From Rhabdothermincola salaria (GTDB lineage Bacteria; Actinomycetota; Acidimicrobiia; Acidimicrobiales; Acidimicrobilacustridaceae): DNA of 64,000 bases. The notes beneath the pieces are model-generated. The model saw nothing but the letters and a program-made list of their open reading frames with translations. It had not been told where the DNA came from and made no database searches. Below, in pieces: positions 36,227 through 44,160 of this stretch. Within the stretch, counting starts at the first letter, position 1; each line of letters opens with the position of its first letter. Position numbers and translations under genes: made by a program. The stretch lies in NCBI RefSeq assembly GCF_021246445.1, contig NZ_JAJQXW010000001.1, positions 496,001 through 560,000 on the forward strand, read 5' to 3'.

Positions 36227-36248
36227 CACTAGACACTGATGTCTAGTG
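36227..36248. promoter_or_regulatory. Autoregulatory operator candidate of the tandem TetR gene
   Basis: CACTAGACA and TGTCTAGTG form a perfect 9-bp inverted repeat with a 4-base centre (CTGA), 23 bases before the GTG at 36203 on the minus strand. A TATAGT -10-like hexamer lies between operator and start. The sequence is far more AT-rich than the local average. Confidence 0.72.
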
Positions 36249-36562
36249 CAACGCTCGCTCGTGCTCATTGACCAGGGCGTCAGCGTGCGGTTGTCTGGCC
36301 ACGTGCCGGCGGCCCCGCCGTCGACACGACCGGCTCCGTCCCAGGTCCGTCGCTCACTTCGGTGGGTGAGGTGCCGGGGACAGGCCGGGGCTGGACCGTC
36401 CGGATCACTCCGGGCGCCGGTCGCACTGCGTGCGAGGCGCAGCTCGGCTCGTCATCTGGGCGGCGCGGGCCGAGCGTGCCTCGACGTGGGCCCTGAACCG
36501 GCGACAGCCTCCTTCACCGCCGCCCGGACTCGCTCGAAGCGGCTCGCCCGAACCACGCGTAG
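36249..36562. other. Intergenic stretch without a convincing gene
   Basis: The ~310 bases between the tandem TetR operator and the first family-B hairpin contain only short frames with irregular third-position composition. The last ~30 bases, including CGAACC-CGCGTAG, are shared with the left flank of the family-B copy at 37876, so the B element is longer on this side than its hairpin. Confidence 0.5.
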
Positions 36563-36563
36563 T

Positions 36564-36604
36564 TGTCGGGTTAGGGCGTCGACAGGTGACGCTGTTTCCT
36601 GACA
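36564..36604. repeat. Dispersed hairpin family B, copy 1
   Basis: The outer stem TGTCGGG / CCTGACA (one G-T pair) and inner stem GGCGTC / GACGC frame the GACAGGT region. The left flank is CGCGTAGT and the right flank GGTTCGCCGGTGG. A second, nearly identical copy follows 62 bases downstream. Confidence 0.87.
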
Positions 36605-36625
36605 GGTTCGCCGGTGGGGTGTTGT

Positions 36626-36666
36626 TGTCGGGTTAGGGCGTCGACAGGTGACGCTGTTTCCTGACA
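36626..36666. repeat. Dispersed hairpin family B, copy 2
   Basis: This tandem duplicate of copy 1 (period 62 bp) has the same hairpin and right flank with one substitution. It ends about 20 bases before the stop of the minus-strand nuclease-like gene at 36687. Confidence 0.88.
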
Positions 36667-36686
36667 GGTCCGCCGGTGGAACGCGG

Positions 36687-37736
36687 CTACTCGTGCTGGG
36701 GGGCGGGTGGATGGGCGGCGGGGTGAGCGTGTCGGGAGGACCGCACGGCGTTGCGGAGGGTCGCCACGACCCGCCCGGGCTGGTGCCAGACGTCGACCTC
36801 GGCGATCTCGAGCACGGTCCAGCCGCTGGCGCGGAGCCGACCGAGGCGGACCTGGTCGCGCTCGCGGTCGACAAGGCTGCGGTGGTACAGCTCGCTTTGG
36901 ATCTCGACGATGACGGTGGCCTGGCGATGGGTGTAGTCGACCCGTCCGATCACGCCGCCGTCGTCGCCGATCGTCACCTGGCGCTCGAAGCCGGCGACGT
37001 CGTGGTCCCGGAGGATCTGCTCGAAGCGGTGCTCGAGGTTGGAATCGGTCGGCCGGTAGTCCGGATCGCTGCGGTCCTCGAGGATCGAACGCATGGTGCG
37101 GATCCCGGGACGGCCGCGACCTTGCAGATCCTCGAGCATGGCGAGCAGATCGCGGTAGGTGGTGAGCCGCAGGCTCAAGCACCGGTCCGTGAGGCGGGCG
37201 ACGCGATCGGGGTGCACACGGGCGGCGAGGTCGAACAGGGTGCGGGCCGCCGTGGTGACCCGCAGCCCGTCGATCACGGTCACGTGGCCGACGTGGAACC
37301 TCGTGGAGGTGTGGCTCACGGGGGTCCTCGGGTCACGGGCGCGCCGGACCCGCATCACGTGAGGGGGGAGCAGAGCGAACCCGCCGAACCCGAGGACCGC
37401 GGCGGCGGAGGACGTGGCGAGGGCCGCATCATCGCCCTCACGGAGTAGTGCGGCCATGGCGGATCGGCGTTCGGTGGGCGGGGCGCTGACGAAGGACCAG
37501 ACCCGCCTGGTGGCGCTGGCGATCTCGCCGGTCTCCCGCCAGCGACGGAGGCTGTCACGGCCAAGGCCGGCCTCCCGGGCCTGGGCCGAGGTGAACAGCC
37601 CATGCTGGCCGGCCGCGATCTCGCGGACTCGGGTCCTTCGGTCGTCCTTGGGGTGATGGGGTTCACTGGCCAGGATCGCTGGGAGTGGCCCCGGCGGGGT
37701 CGGTATGACCCAAGGGTTCGGCGTGGCATCGTCCAT
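36687..37736 (-). CDS. AbiEi-like wHTH / DUF559-type nuclease-fold protein
   Basis: This 349-residue protein resembles the actinobacterial family that joins an N-terminal AbiEi-antitoxin-like winged helix (IAAGQHGLFTSAQAREAGLG) to a C-terminal Vsr/DUF559-type PD-(D/E)XK fold (IGRVDYTHRQATVIVEIQSE followed by LYH). The Asp of GRVDY and the Glu of VEIQ are the candidate catalytic residues. Members are numerous in actinobacterial genomes, with no firm function; a link to defence or toxin-antitoxin systems is only suggested by the domains. No AbiEii-type toxin partner is adjacent. Family-B hairpins lie on both sides of the gene. Confidence 0.8.
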   Translation of the reverse strand: MDDATPNPWVIPTPPGPLPAILASEPHHPKDDRRTRVREIAAGQHGLFTSAQAREAGLGRDSLRRWRETGEIASATRRVWSFVSAPPTERRSAMAALLREGDDAALATSSAAAVLGFGGFALLPPHVMRVRRARDPRTPVSHTSTRFHVGHVTVIDGLRVTTAARTLFDLAARVHPDRVARLTDRCLSLRLTTYRDLLAMLEDLQGRGRPGIRTMRSILEDRSDPDYRPTDSNLEHRFEQILRDHDVAGFERQVTIGDDGGVIGRVDYTHRQATVIVEIQSELYHRSLVDRERDQVRLGRLRASGWTVLEIAEVDVWHQPGRVVATLRNAVRSSRHAHPAAHPPAPQHE

Positions 37737-37875
37737 CTCGACTCCCTGGGACGGGAAGTGGTGGACGGCACGGCCGCCGATCGCCGGAGTCCATCACTGG
37801 AAGCACGCAGTGACAAGGGCACGTTCGGGCGACCGACACATCGAGGCTCGGCTCCTCGCTCGAACCGCGCGTAGT

Positions 37876-37916
37876 TGTCAGGGTTGGGCGTCAACAGGTG
37901 ACGCCCTTTCCTGACA
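37876..37916. repeat. Dispersed hairpin family B, copy 3 (best-formed)
   Basis: The structure is a 7-bp outer stem TGTCAGG / CCTGACA, a 3x3 internal loop (GTT/TTT), an 8-bp inner stem GGGCGTCA / TGACGCCC and a 5-base loop ACAGG. The left flank CGCGTAGT and right flank GGTTCGCGAGGG are shared with other copies. It lies between the nuclease-like and acyl-CoA dehydrogenase genes. Confidence 0.9.
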
Positions 37917-38001
37917 GGTTCGCGAGGGCCGGGAAGCCGGGCAGGTCCGGCTGGGAGGGAGACTCCTGGGATCGGCCTCGAGCGGAGTCGGGGGTGAGGC
38001 G

Positions 38002-39150
38002 TCAGGGGGTGAGGGAGCGGCCGATGATCTCCTTCATGATCTCGGTGGTGCCGCCGTAGATGGTCTGGATGCGGGTGTCGAGGTAGGCCCGGGCGATGGG
38101 GTACTCGAGCATGTAGCCGTAGCCGCCGTGGAGCTGCACGCAGCGGTCGACGACCCGCTTCTGCAGCTCGGTCGTCCAGTACTTGGCCATGGCGGCCTCC
38201 TCGACGCTGAGCGTGCCGGCCACGAGGGCTTCCACGCAGCGGTCGACGAACACCTCGCCGATCTGGATCTCGGTGGCCATGTCGGCCAGCTCGAAGCGGC
38301 TGTTCTGGAACGAGGACACCGGGCGACCGAAGGCCTGGCGCTCGTCGGTGTACTCGAGGGTCCAGCGCAGGGCCTGGCGGGCCATGGCGATGGCGCCCAC
38401 GGCGATGGAGAGCCGCTCCTGGGCCAGGTTCTCGACCAGGTGCACGAAGCCCATGCCCTCGGTGCCGAGGAGGTTGTCGACCGGCACGTGCACGTCGTTG
38501 AAGAACAGCTCGGCGGTGTCCTGGCTCTTGAGGCCGACCTTGGCCAGGTTGCGGCCCCGTTCGAAGCCGTCCATGCCCCGTTCGAGCACGATGAGGCTCA
38601 TGCCCTTGTGGCGTTGGCTGGGGTCGGTCTTCACGGCGGTGATCACCAGGTCGGCGTTGATGCCGTTGGTGATGAAGGTCTTGGAGCCGTTGACCACGTA
38701 GTGGTCGCCGTCGCGGATGGCGCTGGTGGACATGCCGGCGAGGTCCGAGCCGATGCCGGGTTCGGTCATGGCGATGGCGGTGATGAGCTCGCCCGAGGCG
38801 ATGCCGGGCAGCCAGCGGGCCTTCTGGTCGTCGGTGGTGAGGCTGAGGAAGTACGGCAGGCAGATGTCGTTGTGCAGGGTGATGCCCAGCCCGGCTCCGC
38901 CGGTGCCGGCGTAGGCCATCTCCTCGGCGAGGACCTGGTTGTAGCGGAAGTCGTCGACCCCGCCGCCGCCGTACTGCTCGGGCGCGGCCATGGCGAGGAA
39001 GCCGTTGTCGCCCGCCTTGGTGAACAGCTCTCGGGGGACGATGCCGGCGCTGTCCCACTCCTCGGTGTGCGGGGTGATCTCCTTGGCCACGAAGGCGCGG
39101 ACGGACTCCCGGAACATCTCGTGGTCGTCGGTGAGCAGCGTGCGTTCCAT
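38002..39150 (-). CDS. Acyl-CoA dehydrogenase, long-chain (LCAD-like)
   Basis: This 382-residue FAD enzyme of fatty-acid oxidation catalyses alpha,beta-dehydrogenation of acyl-CoA. ITAIAMTEPGIGSDLAG is the acyl-CoA dehydrogenase signature, and QLHGGYGYMLEYPIARAYLD and IYGGTTEIMKEIIGR are the C-terminal ones. The last motif has Gly where medium-chain enzymes have the catalytic Glu (YEGT). This is the pattern of LCAD, whose base lies on another helix near TLEYTDERQAFG. There are no other beta-oxidation genes next to it. Confidence 0.92.
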   Translation of the reverse strand: MERTLLTDDHEMFRESVRAFVAKEITPHTEEWDSAGIVPRELFTKAGDNGFLAMAAPEQYGGGGVDDFRYNQVLAEEMAYAGTGGAGLGITLHNDICLPYFLSLTTDDQKARWLPGIASGELITAIAMTEPGIGSDLAGMSTSAIRDGDHYVVNGSKTFITNGINADLVITAVKTDPSQRHKGMSLIVLERGMDGFERGRNLAKVGLKSQDTAELFFNDVHVPVDNLLGTEGMGFVHLVENLAQERLSIAVGAIAMARQALRWTLEYTDERQAFGRPVSSFQNSRFELADMATEIQIGEVFVDRCVEALVAGTLSVEEAAMAKYWTTELQKRVVDRCVQLHGGYGYMLEYPIARAYLDTRIQTIYGGTTEIMKEIIGRSLTP

Positions 39151-39212
39151 GGCGGTCAGGCTACGCCTCGGGCGCGCTGGCTGACGAGGCCGTCAGCCAG
39201 AACGAATCCGAC

Positions 39213-39262
39213 GTTCTTGCATGGTCTTGGCGCCATGGGGCGCGACGAACGCATGCAAGAAC
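39213..39262. repeat. Dispersed hairpin family A, copy 5
   Basis: The perfect 11-bp base GTTCTTGCATG / CATGCAAGAAC is the longest symmetric base of the family. The interior is more divergent: GTC / GAC and GCGCC / GGCGC pairs with bulges. It lies in the 193-bp gap between the acyl-CoA dehydrogenase start and the 3' end of the Cys-motif gene. Confidence 0.82.
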
Positions 39263-39343
39263 CGGTTGTGGGGCAGGCTGGTTGTGGGGCCGGTCCGGGG
39301 GGGCGGTCCGGGGGCGGTCCGGGCGGCCTGTCCGCGGGTCGCT

Positions 39344-39766
39344 TCAGCGGGGGCGGCGGCGGGGGTCGACCAGGCCGGGGCCACCCATGGAAGCCGAGAC
39401 GGAGGCCGCCTCACGCAGGCCGTCGGCTGCCGCGACGGTCATCCGCGACAACGAGGCGATGTCGGGGGTGCGCCCGGCGGTGGCGGTGCCGTGCAGGTGG
39501 TCGAGGTGGTGGCGCAGGACCTGGCTGCAGTTGCTCCGGAAGCGCTCGGTGGAGGCTTGGGTGGCGATCCACTCGGGATCGTCGACCCGGGCTTCACGGA
39601 TCCAGTCGAGGGCGGGGGTGGCCGCGACCAGCAGCTCGGCCAGCTCGGGGTACTGCCGGGCCGGGCCCAGGCTGCGAGGACCGAGGTAGCGCCCGCACTG
39701 GCAGGGGCAGAGGGTGGCACTGCTGGGGGGAGTGGTGGTGGCCGCCATGAACTGATTGTGACCCAT
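39344..39766 (-). CDS. Hypothetical protein with N-terminal Cys motif
   Basis: This 140-residue protein has a CPCQCGRYLG cluster near the N-terminus, which could bind a metal, followed by a helical region. I do not recognise the family. An alternative ATG at 39748 would shorten it by six residues and leave the inverted repeat at 39754-39790 wholly outside the coding region; that start may be the true one. The spacer to the next upstream gene is 69 bases. Confidence 0.6.
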   Translation of the reverse strand: MGHNQFMAATTTPPSSATLCPCQCGRYLGPRSLGPARQYPELAELLVAATPALDWIREARVDDPEWIATQASTERFRSNCSQVLRHHLDHLHGTATAGRTPDIASLSRMTVAAADGLREAASVSASMGGPGLVDPRRRPR

Positions 39767-39790
39767 CTGCCACGCAAAGTGGGCACAATC
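39754..39790. promoter_or_regulatory. Imperfect inverted repeat at the start of the Cys-motif gene
   Basis: GATTGTG-A-CCCA (39754-39765) and TGGG-CACAATC pair over 11 bp with one bulged base and a ~14-base centre. It covers the likely start or promoter of the minus-strand gene at 39344 and may be an operator. Confidence 0.4.
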
Positions 39791-39835
39791 GCGCCCTCTG
39801 GGGCCAAAACGAGCCGTACGGCCTAGGCGCGCCGC

Positions 39836-40549
39836 TCAGAGCTCGACGTGCACCGCGTGGGGGTGGGCGAGGGTGATCCGGGCATCGTGGAGGTCGGCCT
39901 CGAAGACGTGGCCTCCTGTGGAGCGATCCGCGGCCAGGAGGTGCAGGTGGAAGCCGGCGAACTCGAGGTCGCCGGCGTCGGGCGGGAAGCAGAACCCGAC
40001 CATCGTGCCGACCAGCTCGGGGACGGTGAAGTCGTGCTGGTCGGTGGCGAGCACCTCGGCCAGGGGCCGGTAGGGCGGGTGCTGGCGGGCGACCGATCGA
40101 AAGCGCACCGGCGCGAAGCGGCCCTCGACCCGCAGGGCGTAGCAGCCGTCGGGATCGGGCAGGTGCTCGCGGACGAGGGCCTCGAACCCGGCCCGGTCGA
40201 GAGGCCCGGTGACGTCGATGGTGGTCGCCTCGACCAGGTCGCAGAGCACGGCGAAGGGGACCCGGGCGGTGTCGGGGGCGAGCCGGGCCACGCCGTCGAC
40301 GTCGATGTCCCAGAACTCGCCGTCGACGACGACGAGCTCGCCGTCGAGGCCCTCGAGGGTGCCGATCCCGAAGTGGCCGAGCGGGCGCAGGTCGCCGACG
40401 GTGACGTCGCCCTCGTACGCGCCGGCCTGCACGTCCTGGGCGGTGTGGATCTGGATGATGTCGCCGGGGTCGTGGTCCTCGTCGGTGAGCTGGTCGCTGC
40501 GGAAGGTGTGCACGCGCAGGCGGTGGGCGAGGACGGGGTCGATCGTCAC
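39836..40549 (-). CDS. budA: Alpha-acetolactate decarboxylase
   Basis: This 237-residue protein has all blocks of the AlsD/BudA family: HFGIGTLEGLDGELVVVDGE, ARVPFAVLCDL, and the zinc-binding GFHLHLLAADRSTGGHVFE with the His-x-His pair and the downstream His. The enzyme converts 2-acetolactate to acetoin in butanediol/acetoin metabolism or removes excess acetolactate. There is no signal peptide. No acetolactate synthase or butanediol dehydrogenase gene is next to it. Confidence 0.93.
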   Translation of the reverse strand: MTIDPVLAHRLRVHTFRSDQLTDEDHDPGDIIQIHTAQDVQAGAYEGDVTVGDLRPLGHFGIGTLEGLDGELVVVDGEFWDIDVDGVARLAPDTARVPFAVLCDLVEATTIDVTGPLDRAGFEALVREHLPDPDGCYALRVEGRFAPVRFRSVARQHPPYRPLAEVLATDQHDFTVPELVGTMVGFCFPPDAGDLEFAGFHLHLLAADRSTGGHVFEADLHDARITLAHPHAVHVEL

Positions 40550-40598
40550 GGTCGTGGACCCTACCGACGAGCGGCGCCGTGTCGGGGTGGAAGTCGTC

Positions 40599-40724
40599 GG
40601 GCTGGTCGGGGAGCGGGCTCGATGTGGCTGCGCCCCAGGGGCCGGACCGGGCAGGCTGGATGTTGGCGGGCTGGTCGGGGACCGGGCGCGATGTCGTCGG
40701 TCTCGAGGGATCGGACCGGGCGGG
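40599..40724. repeat. Imperfect ~69-bp direct repeat in a 415-bp gap
   Basis: Two copies start at 40599 and 40668 with GGGCTGGTCGGGGA-CGGGC and share most of the following ~50 bases. A perfect 13-bp tandem GGCTCGCGTCACA lies at 40761-40786. The gap between budA and the small HhH gene (40550-40964) has no convincing gene; the short frames across it mirror the repeat. Confidence 0.72.
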
Positions 40725-40964
40725 GGTGCCGGGCTGGCTCTGGGCGGGAGCGGTGGCGCCGGCTCGCGTCACAGGCTCGCGTCACAGCGGGGTGGCGGAG
40801 CGAGCCGGTGTGGAGTCGCGCGAGGATCGGCGCTGGTCGCGTCGGCGGCGTGGCCGCTGCGGTGGGGATGCCGGCCGGGGTGGCCGACGTCGGCTCCGCA
40901 GCGCGTCGTGCCGACCAGGCCCGGCCCGCCCGGCCCGATCCCCGAACGGAGGCTCTCGATCGCT

Positions 40965-41180
40965 GTGACGTCCAGGATCTTCGACATCCCCGGTCTGCCC
41001 GCTCCGGCCCGACGAGCGCTGGTCCGCAACGGCTTGACGTCGTTCGAGGCCGTGGCGGCCTGCGACGAACGAGACCTCGCGGTCCTCCATGGTGTGGGCC
41101 AGCGCACCATCGAGGTGTTGCGTCGTGCCCTGGCCGAGCAGGGTCGAGGCTTCGGCGACCCCACCCCTCCGACTCGCTGA
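40965..41180 (+). CDS. Small helix-hairpin-helix protein
   Basis: This 71-residue frame has a GTG start with GGAGG upstream at a longer than ideal distance. The sequence FDIPGLPAPARRALVRNGL then LAVLHGVGQRTIEVLRRAL contains two HhH-type turns, PGLP and HGVG, as in RNA polymerase alpha-CTD and other non-specific DNA-binding modules. It is likely a stand-alone nucleic-acid-binding or protein-interaction unit. Function unknown. Family-B hairpins follow its stop. Confidence 0.62.
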   Translation: MTSRIFDIPGLPAPARRALVRNGLTSFEAVAACDERDLAVLHGVGQRTIEVLRRALAEQGRGFGDPTPPTR

Positions 41181-41215
41181 CGGACTCGATCGCTGGCAGT
41201 CGCCGTGCGCGTACC

Positions 41216-41258
41216 TGTCGGATTTCGGCGCCGACAGGTGACGCCCTTTACCGCCAGG
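41216..41258. repeat. Dispersed hairpin family B, copy 4 (degenerate)
   Basis: It begins TGTCGG and keeps CCGACAGGTGACGCCCTTT and the right flank AGGTTCGCGAGGG of copy 3, but the left inner arm is altered. The left flank GCGCGTACC corresponds to GCGCGTAGT of copy 3. A second degenerate copy starts 61 bp downstream. Confidence 0.75.
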
Positions 41259-41276
41259 TTCGCGAGGGGGCGTGGC

Positions 41277-41318
41277 TGTCGGCGTTGGGCGTCGAGGGGT
41301 GGTGCTCCTTTTCCGACA
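41277..41318. repeat. Dispersed hairpin family B, copy 5
   Basis: The outer stem TGTCGG / CCGACA is perfect and the left inner arm GTTGGGCGTC is kept, with a changed loop. The right flank is GGTGCGCGAG. Together with copy 4 it forms a 61-bp tandem pair like copies 1 and 2, between two convergent genes. Confidence 0.75.
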
Positions 41319-41420
41319 GGTGCGCGAGTGAGTTGCGGGAGGGATGGCGCGCGGGGAGGGGGGTGAGCGGCGGGGGCTCGAGGAGGCGAACGCCCGGAGA
41401 GGTGGGCGCCCCGGGGGCGG

Positions 41421-43991
41421 CTACTCGTAGGTGAGCCAGGGGCCGGCGAGGGGTTGCTGGCCCCGGCCGGGGACGGTCCAGTCGCACACGCCGTCGGGGA
41501 AGATGGCGGCCAGGCGCTCGGCCTGGGCGGGGGTGAAGTCGACGGCGTAGACGTCGGAGGCGGCGTCGGCCGGCACGAGGGTGCAGGCGATGGTGGTGCC
41601 CACCAGCGGGGCCCCGGCCTGCTGGCGGGGGTCGGCGTGGAGGGGGAAGGCCTCGTTGCAGGGGCCGTCGAGCTCGTAGGCCTCGGGCCCGGTGAGCACG
41701 GCGCCGTCGGGGAGGCGGCAGCGGTCGGCGCCGTCGCCGGGGCGGGCCTCGGCCAGCAGGGCGGCGCGCACCGAGATGGCTCGCATCTCGTCGGGCGATG
41801 CCACGGCGCTCGGGCGGGCCCGGGCGTCATCCGCGTCACCCGAGTCGTCCGCCTCAGCCGAGTCGGCGGTGGGGGGAGGGTCGGTGTCGGGCGCGGCGGG
41901 CACGAGCGACCAGGCGCCGCTCCACGGGTCGCCGGCGCGGGGGACGGCCTCCACGCCGCCGTAGGAGTCTGCGGCCAGGGCGTCGGCGTCGGTGAGCCAC
42001 TCGTCGAGGAGGCGGACGGCTTCGAGGGTGGTGTTGTCGTGGCCCAGGGCGGCACCGAGGAGGCTGGCCAGATCGGTGATGCCGGGCCTCGACCACATGA
42101 CGAGGTTGGGGTTGGCGGTGCCGTCGCGGAGGGCCAGGCGGTCGCGGATGGCGTAGAGGCGTTGGCGGTCGTGGATGTCGCCGACGGGGTCGTTGTAGAC
42201 GCCGATGAGCAGCACGGGGACGTCGACCAGGCCCCCGGCGCCGTCGTGGGTGAGCGCTCCGCCGGTGGCGGTGGCGCTGCCGGCGGTGAGGCGTCCGTCG
42301 CGGTAGACGCGCTCGAGCACCTCGTCGGAGGCACGGGTGCGGGTGGGCTGCCAGTTGCCGTCGACGTCGTAGCCGCCGATGCCCTCGTTGAGGTCGAGGA
42401 ACTCGTCGACGGAGAGCACGCCCTCGTTGAGGGCGTCGAGCCCGTACTGCACGCCGGTGTTGTCGAGCGGGCTGAGGGCGTAGCCGGTCTCGCGGTCGGT
42501 GCCGAGGAGGTTGACGTTGGAGTCCTGCAGGGTGCAGCGCACGCCGCGGGGGTTCCTGTCGGGGTCGTACTCCTGCCCGGCGTCGAAGAGGGCTTCGGCG
42601 CAGCCGACCGACGGGTCGATGTTCTGCAGGTAGGTGGCCCGCCAGAAGGCGCAGGTGGTGGGGGAGGCGAAGCCGCTGATGGCCAGGCGCTGCTCGTCGG
42701 TGAGGTCGGCGCCCTCACCCGCGCCCTCGCCCGCGGCGTCGGACGGGTCGGCGCTGGTGCCGCCACCGAGCGCCAGCTCGAGCAGGGCGCCCAGCCCGCC
42801 GAGGCCGGTGCCGGCGTCGCCGTACCAGCGGCCCAGGAGCCCGCAGTCGGCCACGCCGCCGGCGATGCTCATGGCGTCGGGGAAGGGGATGGACGGGGCG
42901 ACGGCGTCGAGCAGGCCGGGGTAGTTCTGGGCGATGAGGAGCTGTTGGATGGCGCCGCCGGAGCCGCCCTCGCCGATGGTGTAGCGGGGCAGGCCGTAGG
43001 CCTCGCTGAAGTGCTCCTTGGCCACCATGACGGTCTCGGCGGCCACGACGTCGTTGCAGGCGGTGGCGAAGGTGGTGAGCGACGAGGCCGCCACCGCGTA
43101 GCCGTCGGCCAACAGGTCGGTGGCCAGGGCCGCACCGCTCTCCTCGCCCTGGCCGAAGGTGGCACCGCAGCCGCCGCCGAAGCGGTAGACGAGCCGGCCG
43201 TTCCACGCCGAGTCGTCCCACGCCCGCACCGGGGTGGGCCCGGGCGTGGTGCCGGCGGGGGCCCCGGGGTGGGGGTCGAGCATGGCGAAGGTGGTGATCG
43301 AGCGGTTGAGCACCGCCGTCTCGAGGCGAACGATGAAGGGACGGTCGCCGTCGAGCACGGCGACGTCGTCGGGCACCACCGCGGGGTCGGCGAGGTCGCG
43401 CAGCGTGCCGCTGGTGGTGCGATACATCCATCGGACCTGGCTGCGGGCCCAGCAGTCGTCCTCGGGCGGCCCCAGGCCGGCGGCTTCGGTGGTGCACACG
43501 AAGGGGCTCAGCTGGGGCCCGGAGATGAGGGGGCCGTCGACGGGGTGCACGTCGACGGTGAGCTCGGCTGCCTCGTCGTCGAGCGCCGCGGTGATGGTGC
43601 TCTCGCCGAGGGGGAGGCCCTGCACCACACCGACGAGGCGGGGTGGGGCGTCGGGGGCGGCGTGGGGGTCGTCGGAGAAGGTGAAGGCCGAGGTGACGTC
43701 GCGGCCGTCGACGTCGACGGAGACGTCGTCGAGCGACAGGCCGGTGGGGGAGTCGATGCCGACGAGCACGTTGCCGTTGGTGACGTAGGCGGCCGGGGTG
43801 GACAGCGACAGGATGCGCAGGGGGGCGTCGGGGTCGACGGAGGGGGCGACCGGGCCCGGACGGTCGGCCTCGTCGCCGCCACCGGTGCAGGCGGCGGCCA
43901 CCAGCGCCAGCGCCACGACCACCACCAGCCCCCTGAGCGCTCGAAGGGGACGAGCGGGCGGCGTGGTGAGGCGGCGGTGAGCGATCGGCAT
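41421..43991 (-). CDS. DUF6351 family lipoprotein (alpha/beta hydrolase-like, tannase/esterase relative)
   Basis: This 856-residue secreted protein begins with a lipoprotein signal ending LVAAAC (lipobox Cys35). GEGGSGGAIQQLLIAQNYPG has a GxSxG-like nucleophile elbow, and YRFGGGCGATFGQG may form the oxyanion region. Many cysteines suggest disulfides (CGATFG, FATACNDV, DCWARS, CRLPDGA, ACTLV). The pattern is that of DUF6351, large secreted proteins near the tannase/feruloyl-esterase side of the alpha/beta hydrolases. The substrate is unknown; an ester or polymer is likely. It is a single gene between convergent and divergent neighbours. Confidence 0.83.
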   Translation of the reverse strand: MPIAHRRLTTPPARPLRALRGLVVVVALALVAAACTGGGDEADRPGPVAPSVDPDAPLRILSLSTPAAYVTNGNVLVGIDSPTGLSLDDVSVDVDGRDVTSAFTFSDDPHAAPDAPPRLVGVVQGLPLGESTITAALDDEAAELTVDVHPVDGPLISGPQLSPFVCTTEAAGLGPPEDDCWARSQVRWMYRTTSGTLRDLADPAVVPDDVAVLDGDRPFIVRLETAVLNRSITTFAMLDPHPGAPAGTTPGPTPVRAWDDSAWNGRLVYRFGGGCGATFGQGEESGAALATDLLADGYAVAASSLTTFATACNDVVAAETVMVAKEHFSEAYGLPRYTIGEGGSGGAIQQLLIAQNYPGLLDAVAPSIPFPDAMSIAGGVADCGLLGRWYGDAGTGLGGLGALLELALGGGTSADPSDAAGEGAGEGADLTDEQRLAISGFASPTTCAFWRATYLQNIDPSVGCAEALFDAGQEYDPDRNPRGVRCTLQDSNVNLLGTDRETGYALSPLDNTGVQYGLDALNEGVLSVDEFLDLNEGIGGYDVDGNWQPTRTRASDEVLERVYRDGRLTAGSATATGGALTHDGAGGLVDVPVLLIGVYNDPVGDIHDRQRLYAIRDRLALRDGTANPNLVMWSRPGITDLASLLGAALGHDNTTLEAVRLLDEWLTDADALAADSYGGVEAVPRAGDPWSGAWSLVPAAPDTDPPPTADSAEADDSGDADDARARPSAVASPDEMRAISVRAALLAEARPGDGADRCRLPDGAVLTGPEAYELDGPCNEAFPLHADPRQQAGAPLVGTTIACTLVPADAASDVYAVDFTPAQAERLAAIFPDGVCDWTVPGRGQQPLAGPWLTYE

Positions 43992-44160
43992 CGACCGCAG
44001 ACGCTACGGCACGGCCGTGCCCTCGGCCGGGCACCCCGGCGCAATCCCGGGCCGACGCCTGGGGAAGGCCGACGCCGAACCCGGGCATCGGGAGGCGCCG
44101 GGTCAGGTTCTCGCCAGGGTGGCGGAGCCACCGCGGAGAGCGTGCCTATGCTCGCCCTCC

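Noticed and set aside
36687-37736. Nuclease-like gene as part of an AbiE toxin-antitoxin system.
   Set aside because: There is no AbiEii-type nucleotidyltransferase toxin next to it; the protein is the common actinobacterial AbiEi/DUF559 fusion.
37876-37916. Family-B hairpins as integron attC sites, because GTTGGGC fits the GTTRRRY core.
   Set aside because: The matching RYYYAAC core is on the wrong side for an attC site, no integron integrase is present, and the elements do not flank gene cassettes.
40579-40968. A 129-codon plus-strand frame with a repeated Gly-Trp-Ser-Gly pattern.
   Set aside because: The repetition follows the ~69-bp DNA repeat, the frame lacks a ribosome site and has irregular third-position composition.
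41216-41318. The regularly spaced copies of family B as a CRISPR array.
   Set aside because: Only two copies per site, spacing of 61-62 bp includes flanking repeat sequence, the copies are palindromic over their whole length, and there are no cas genes.
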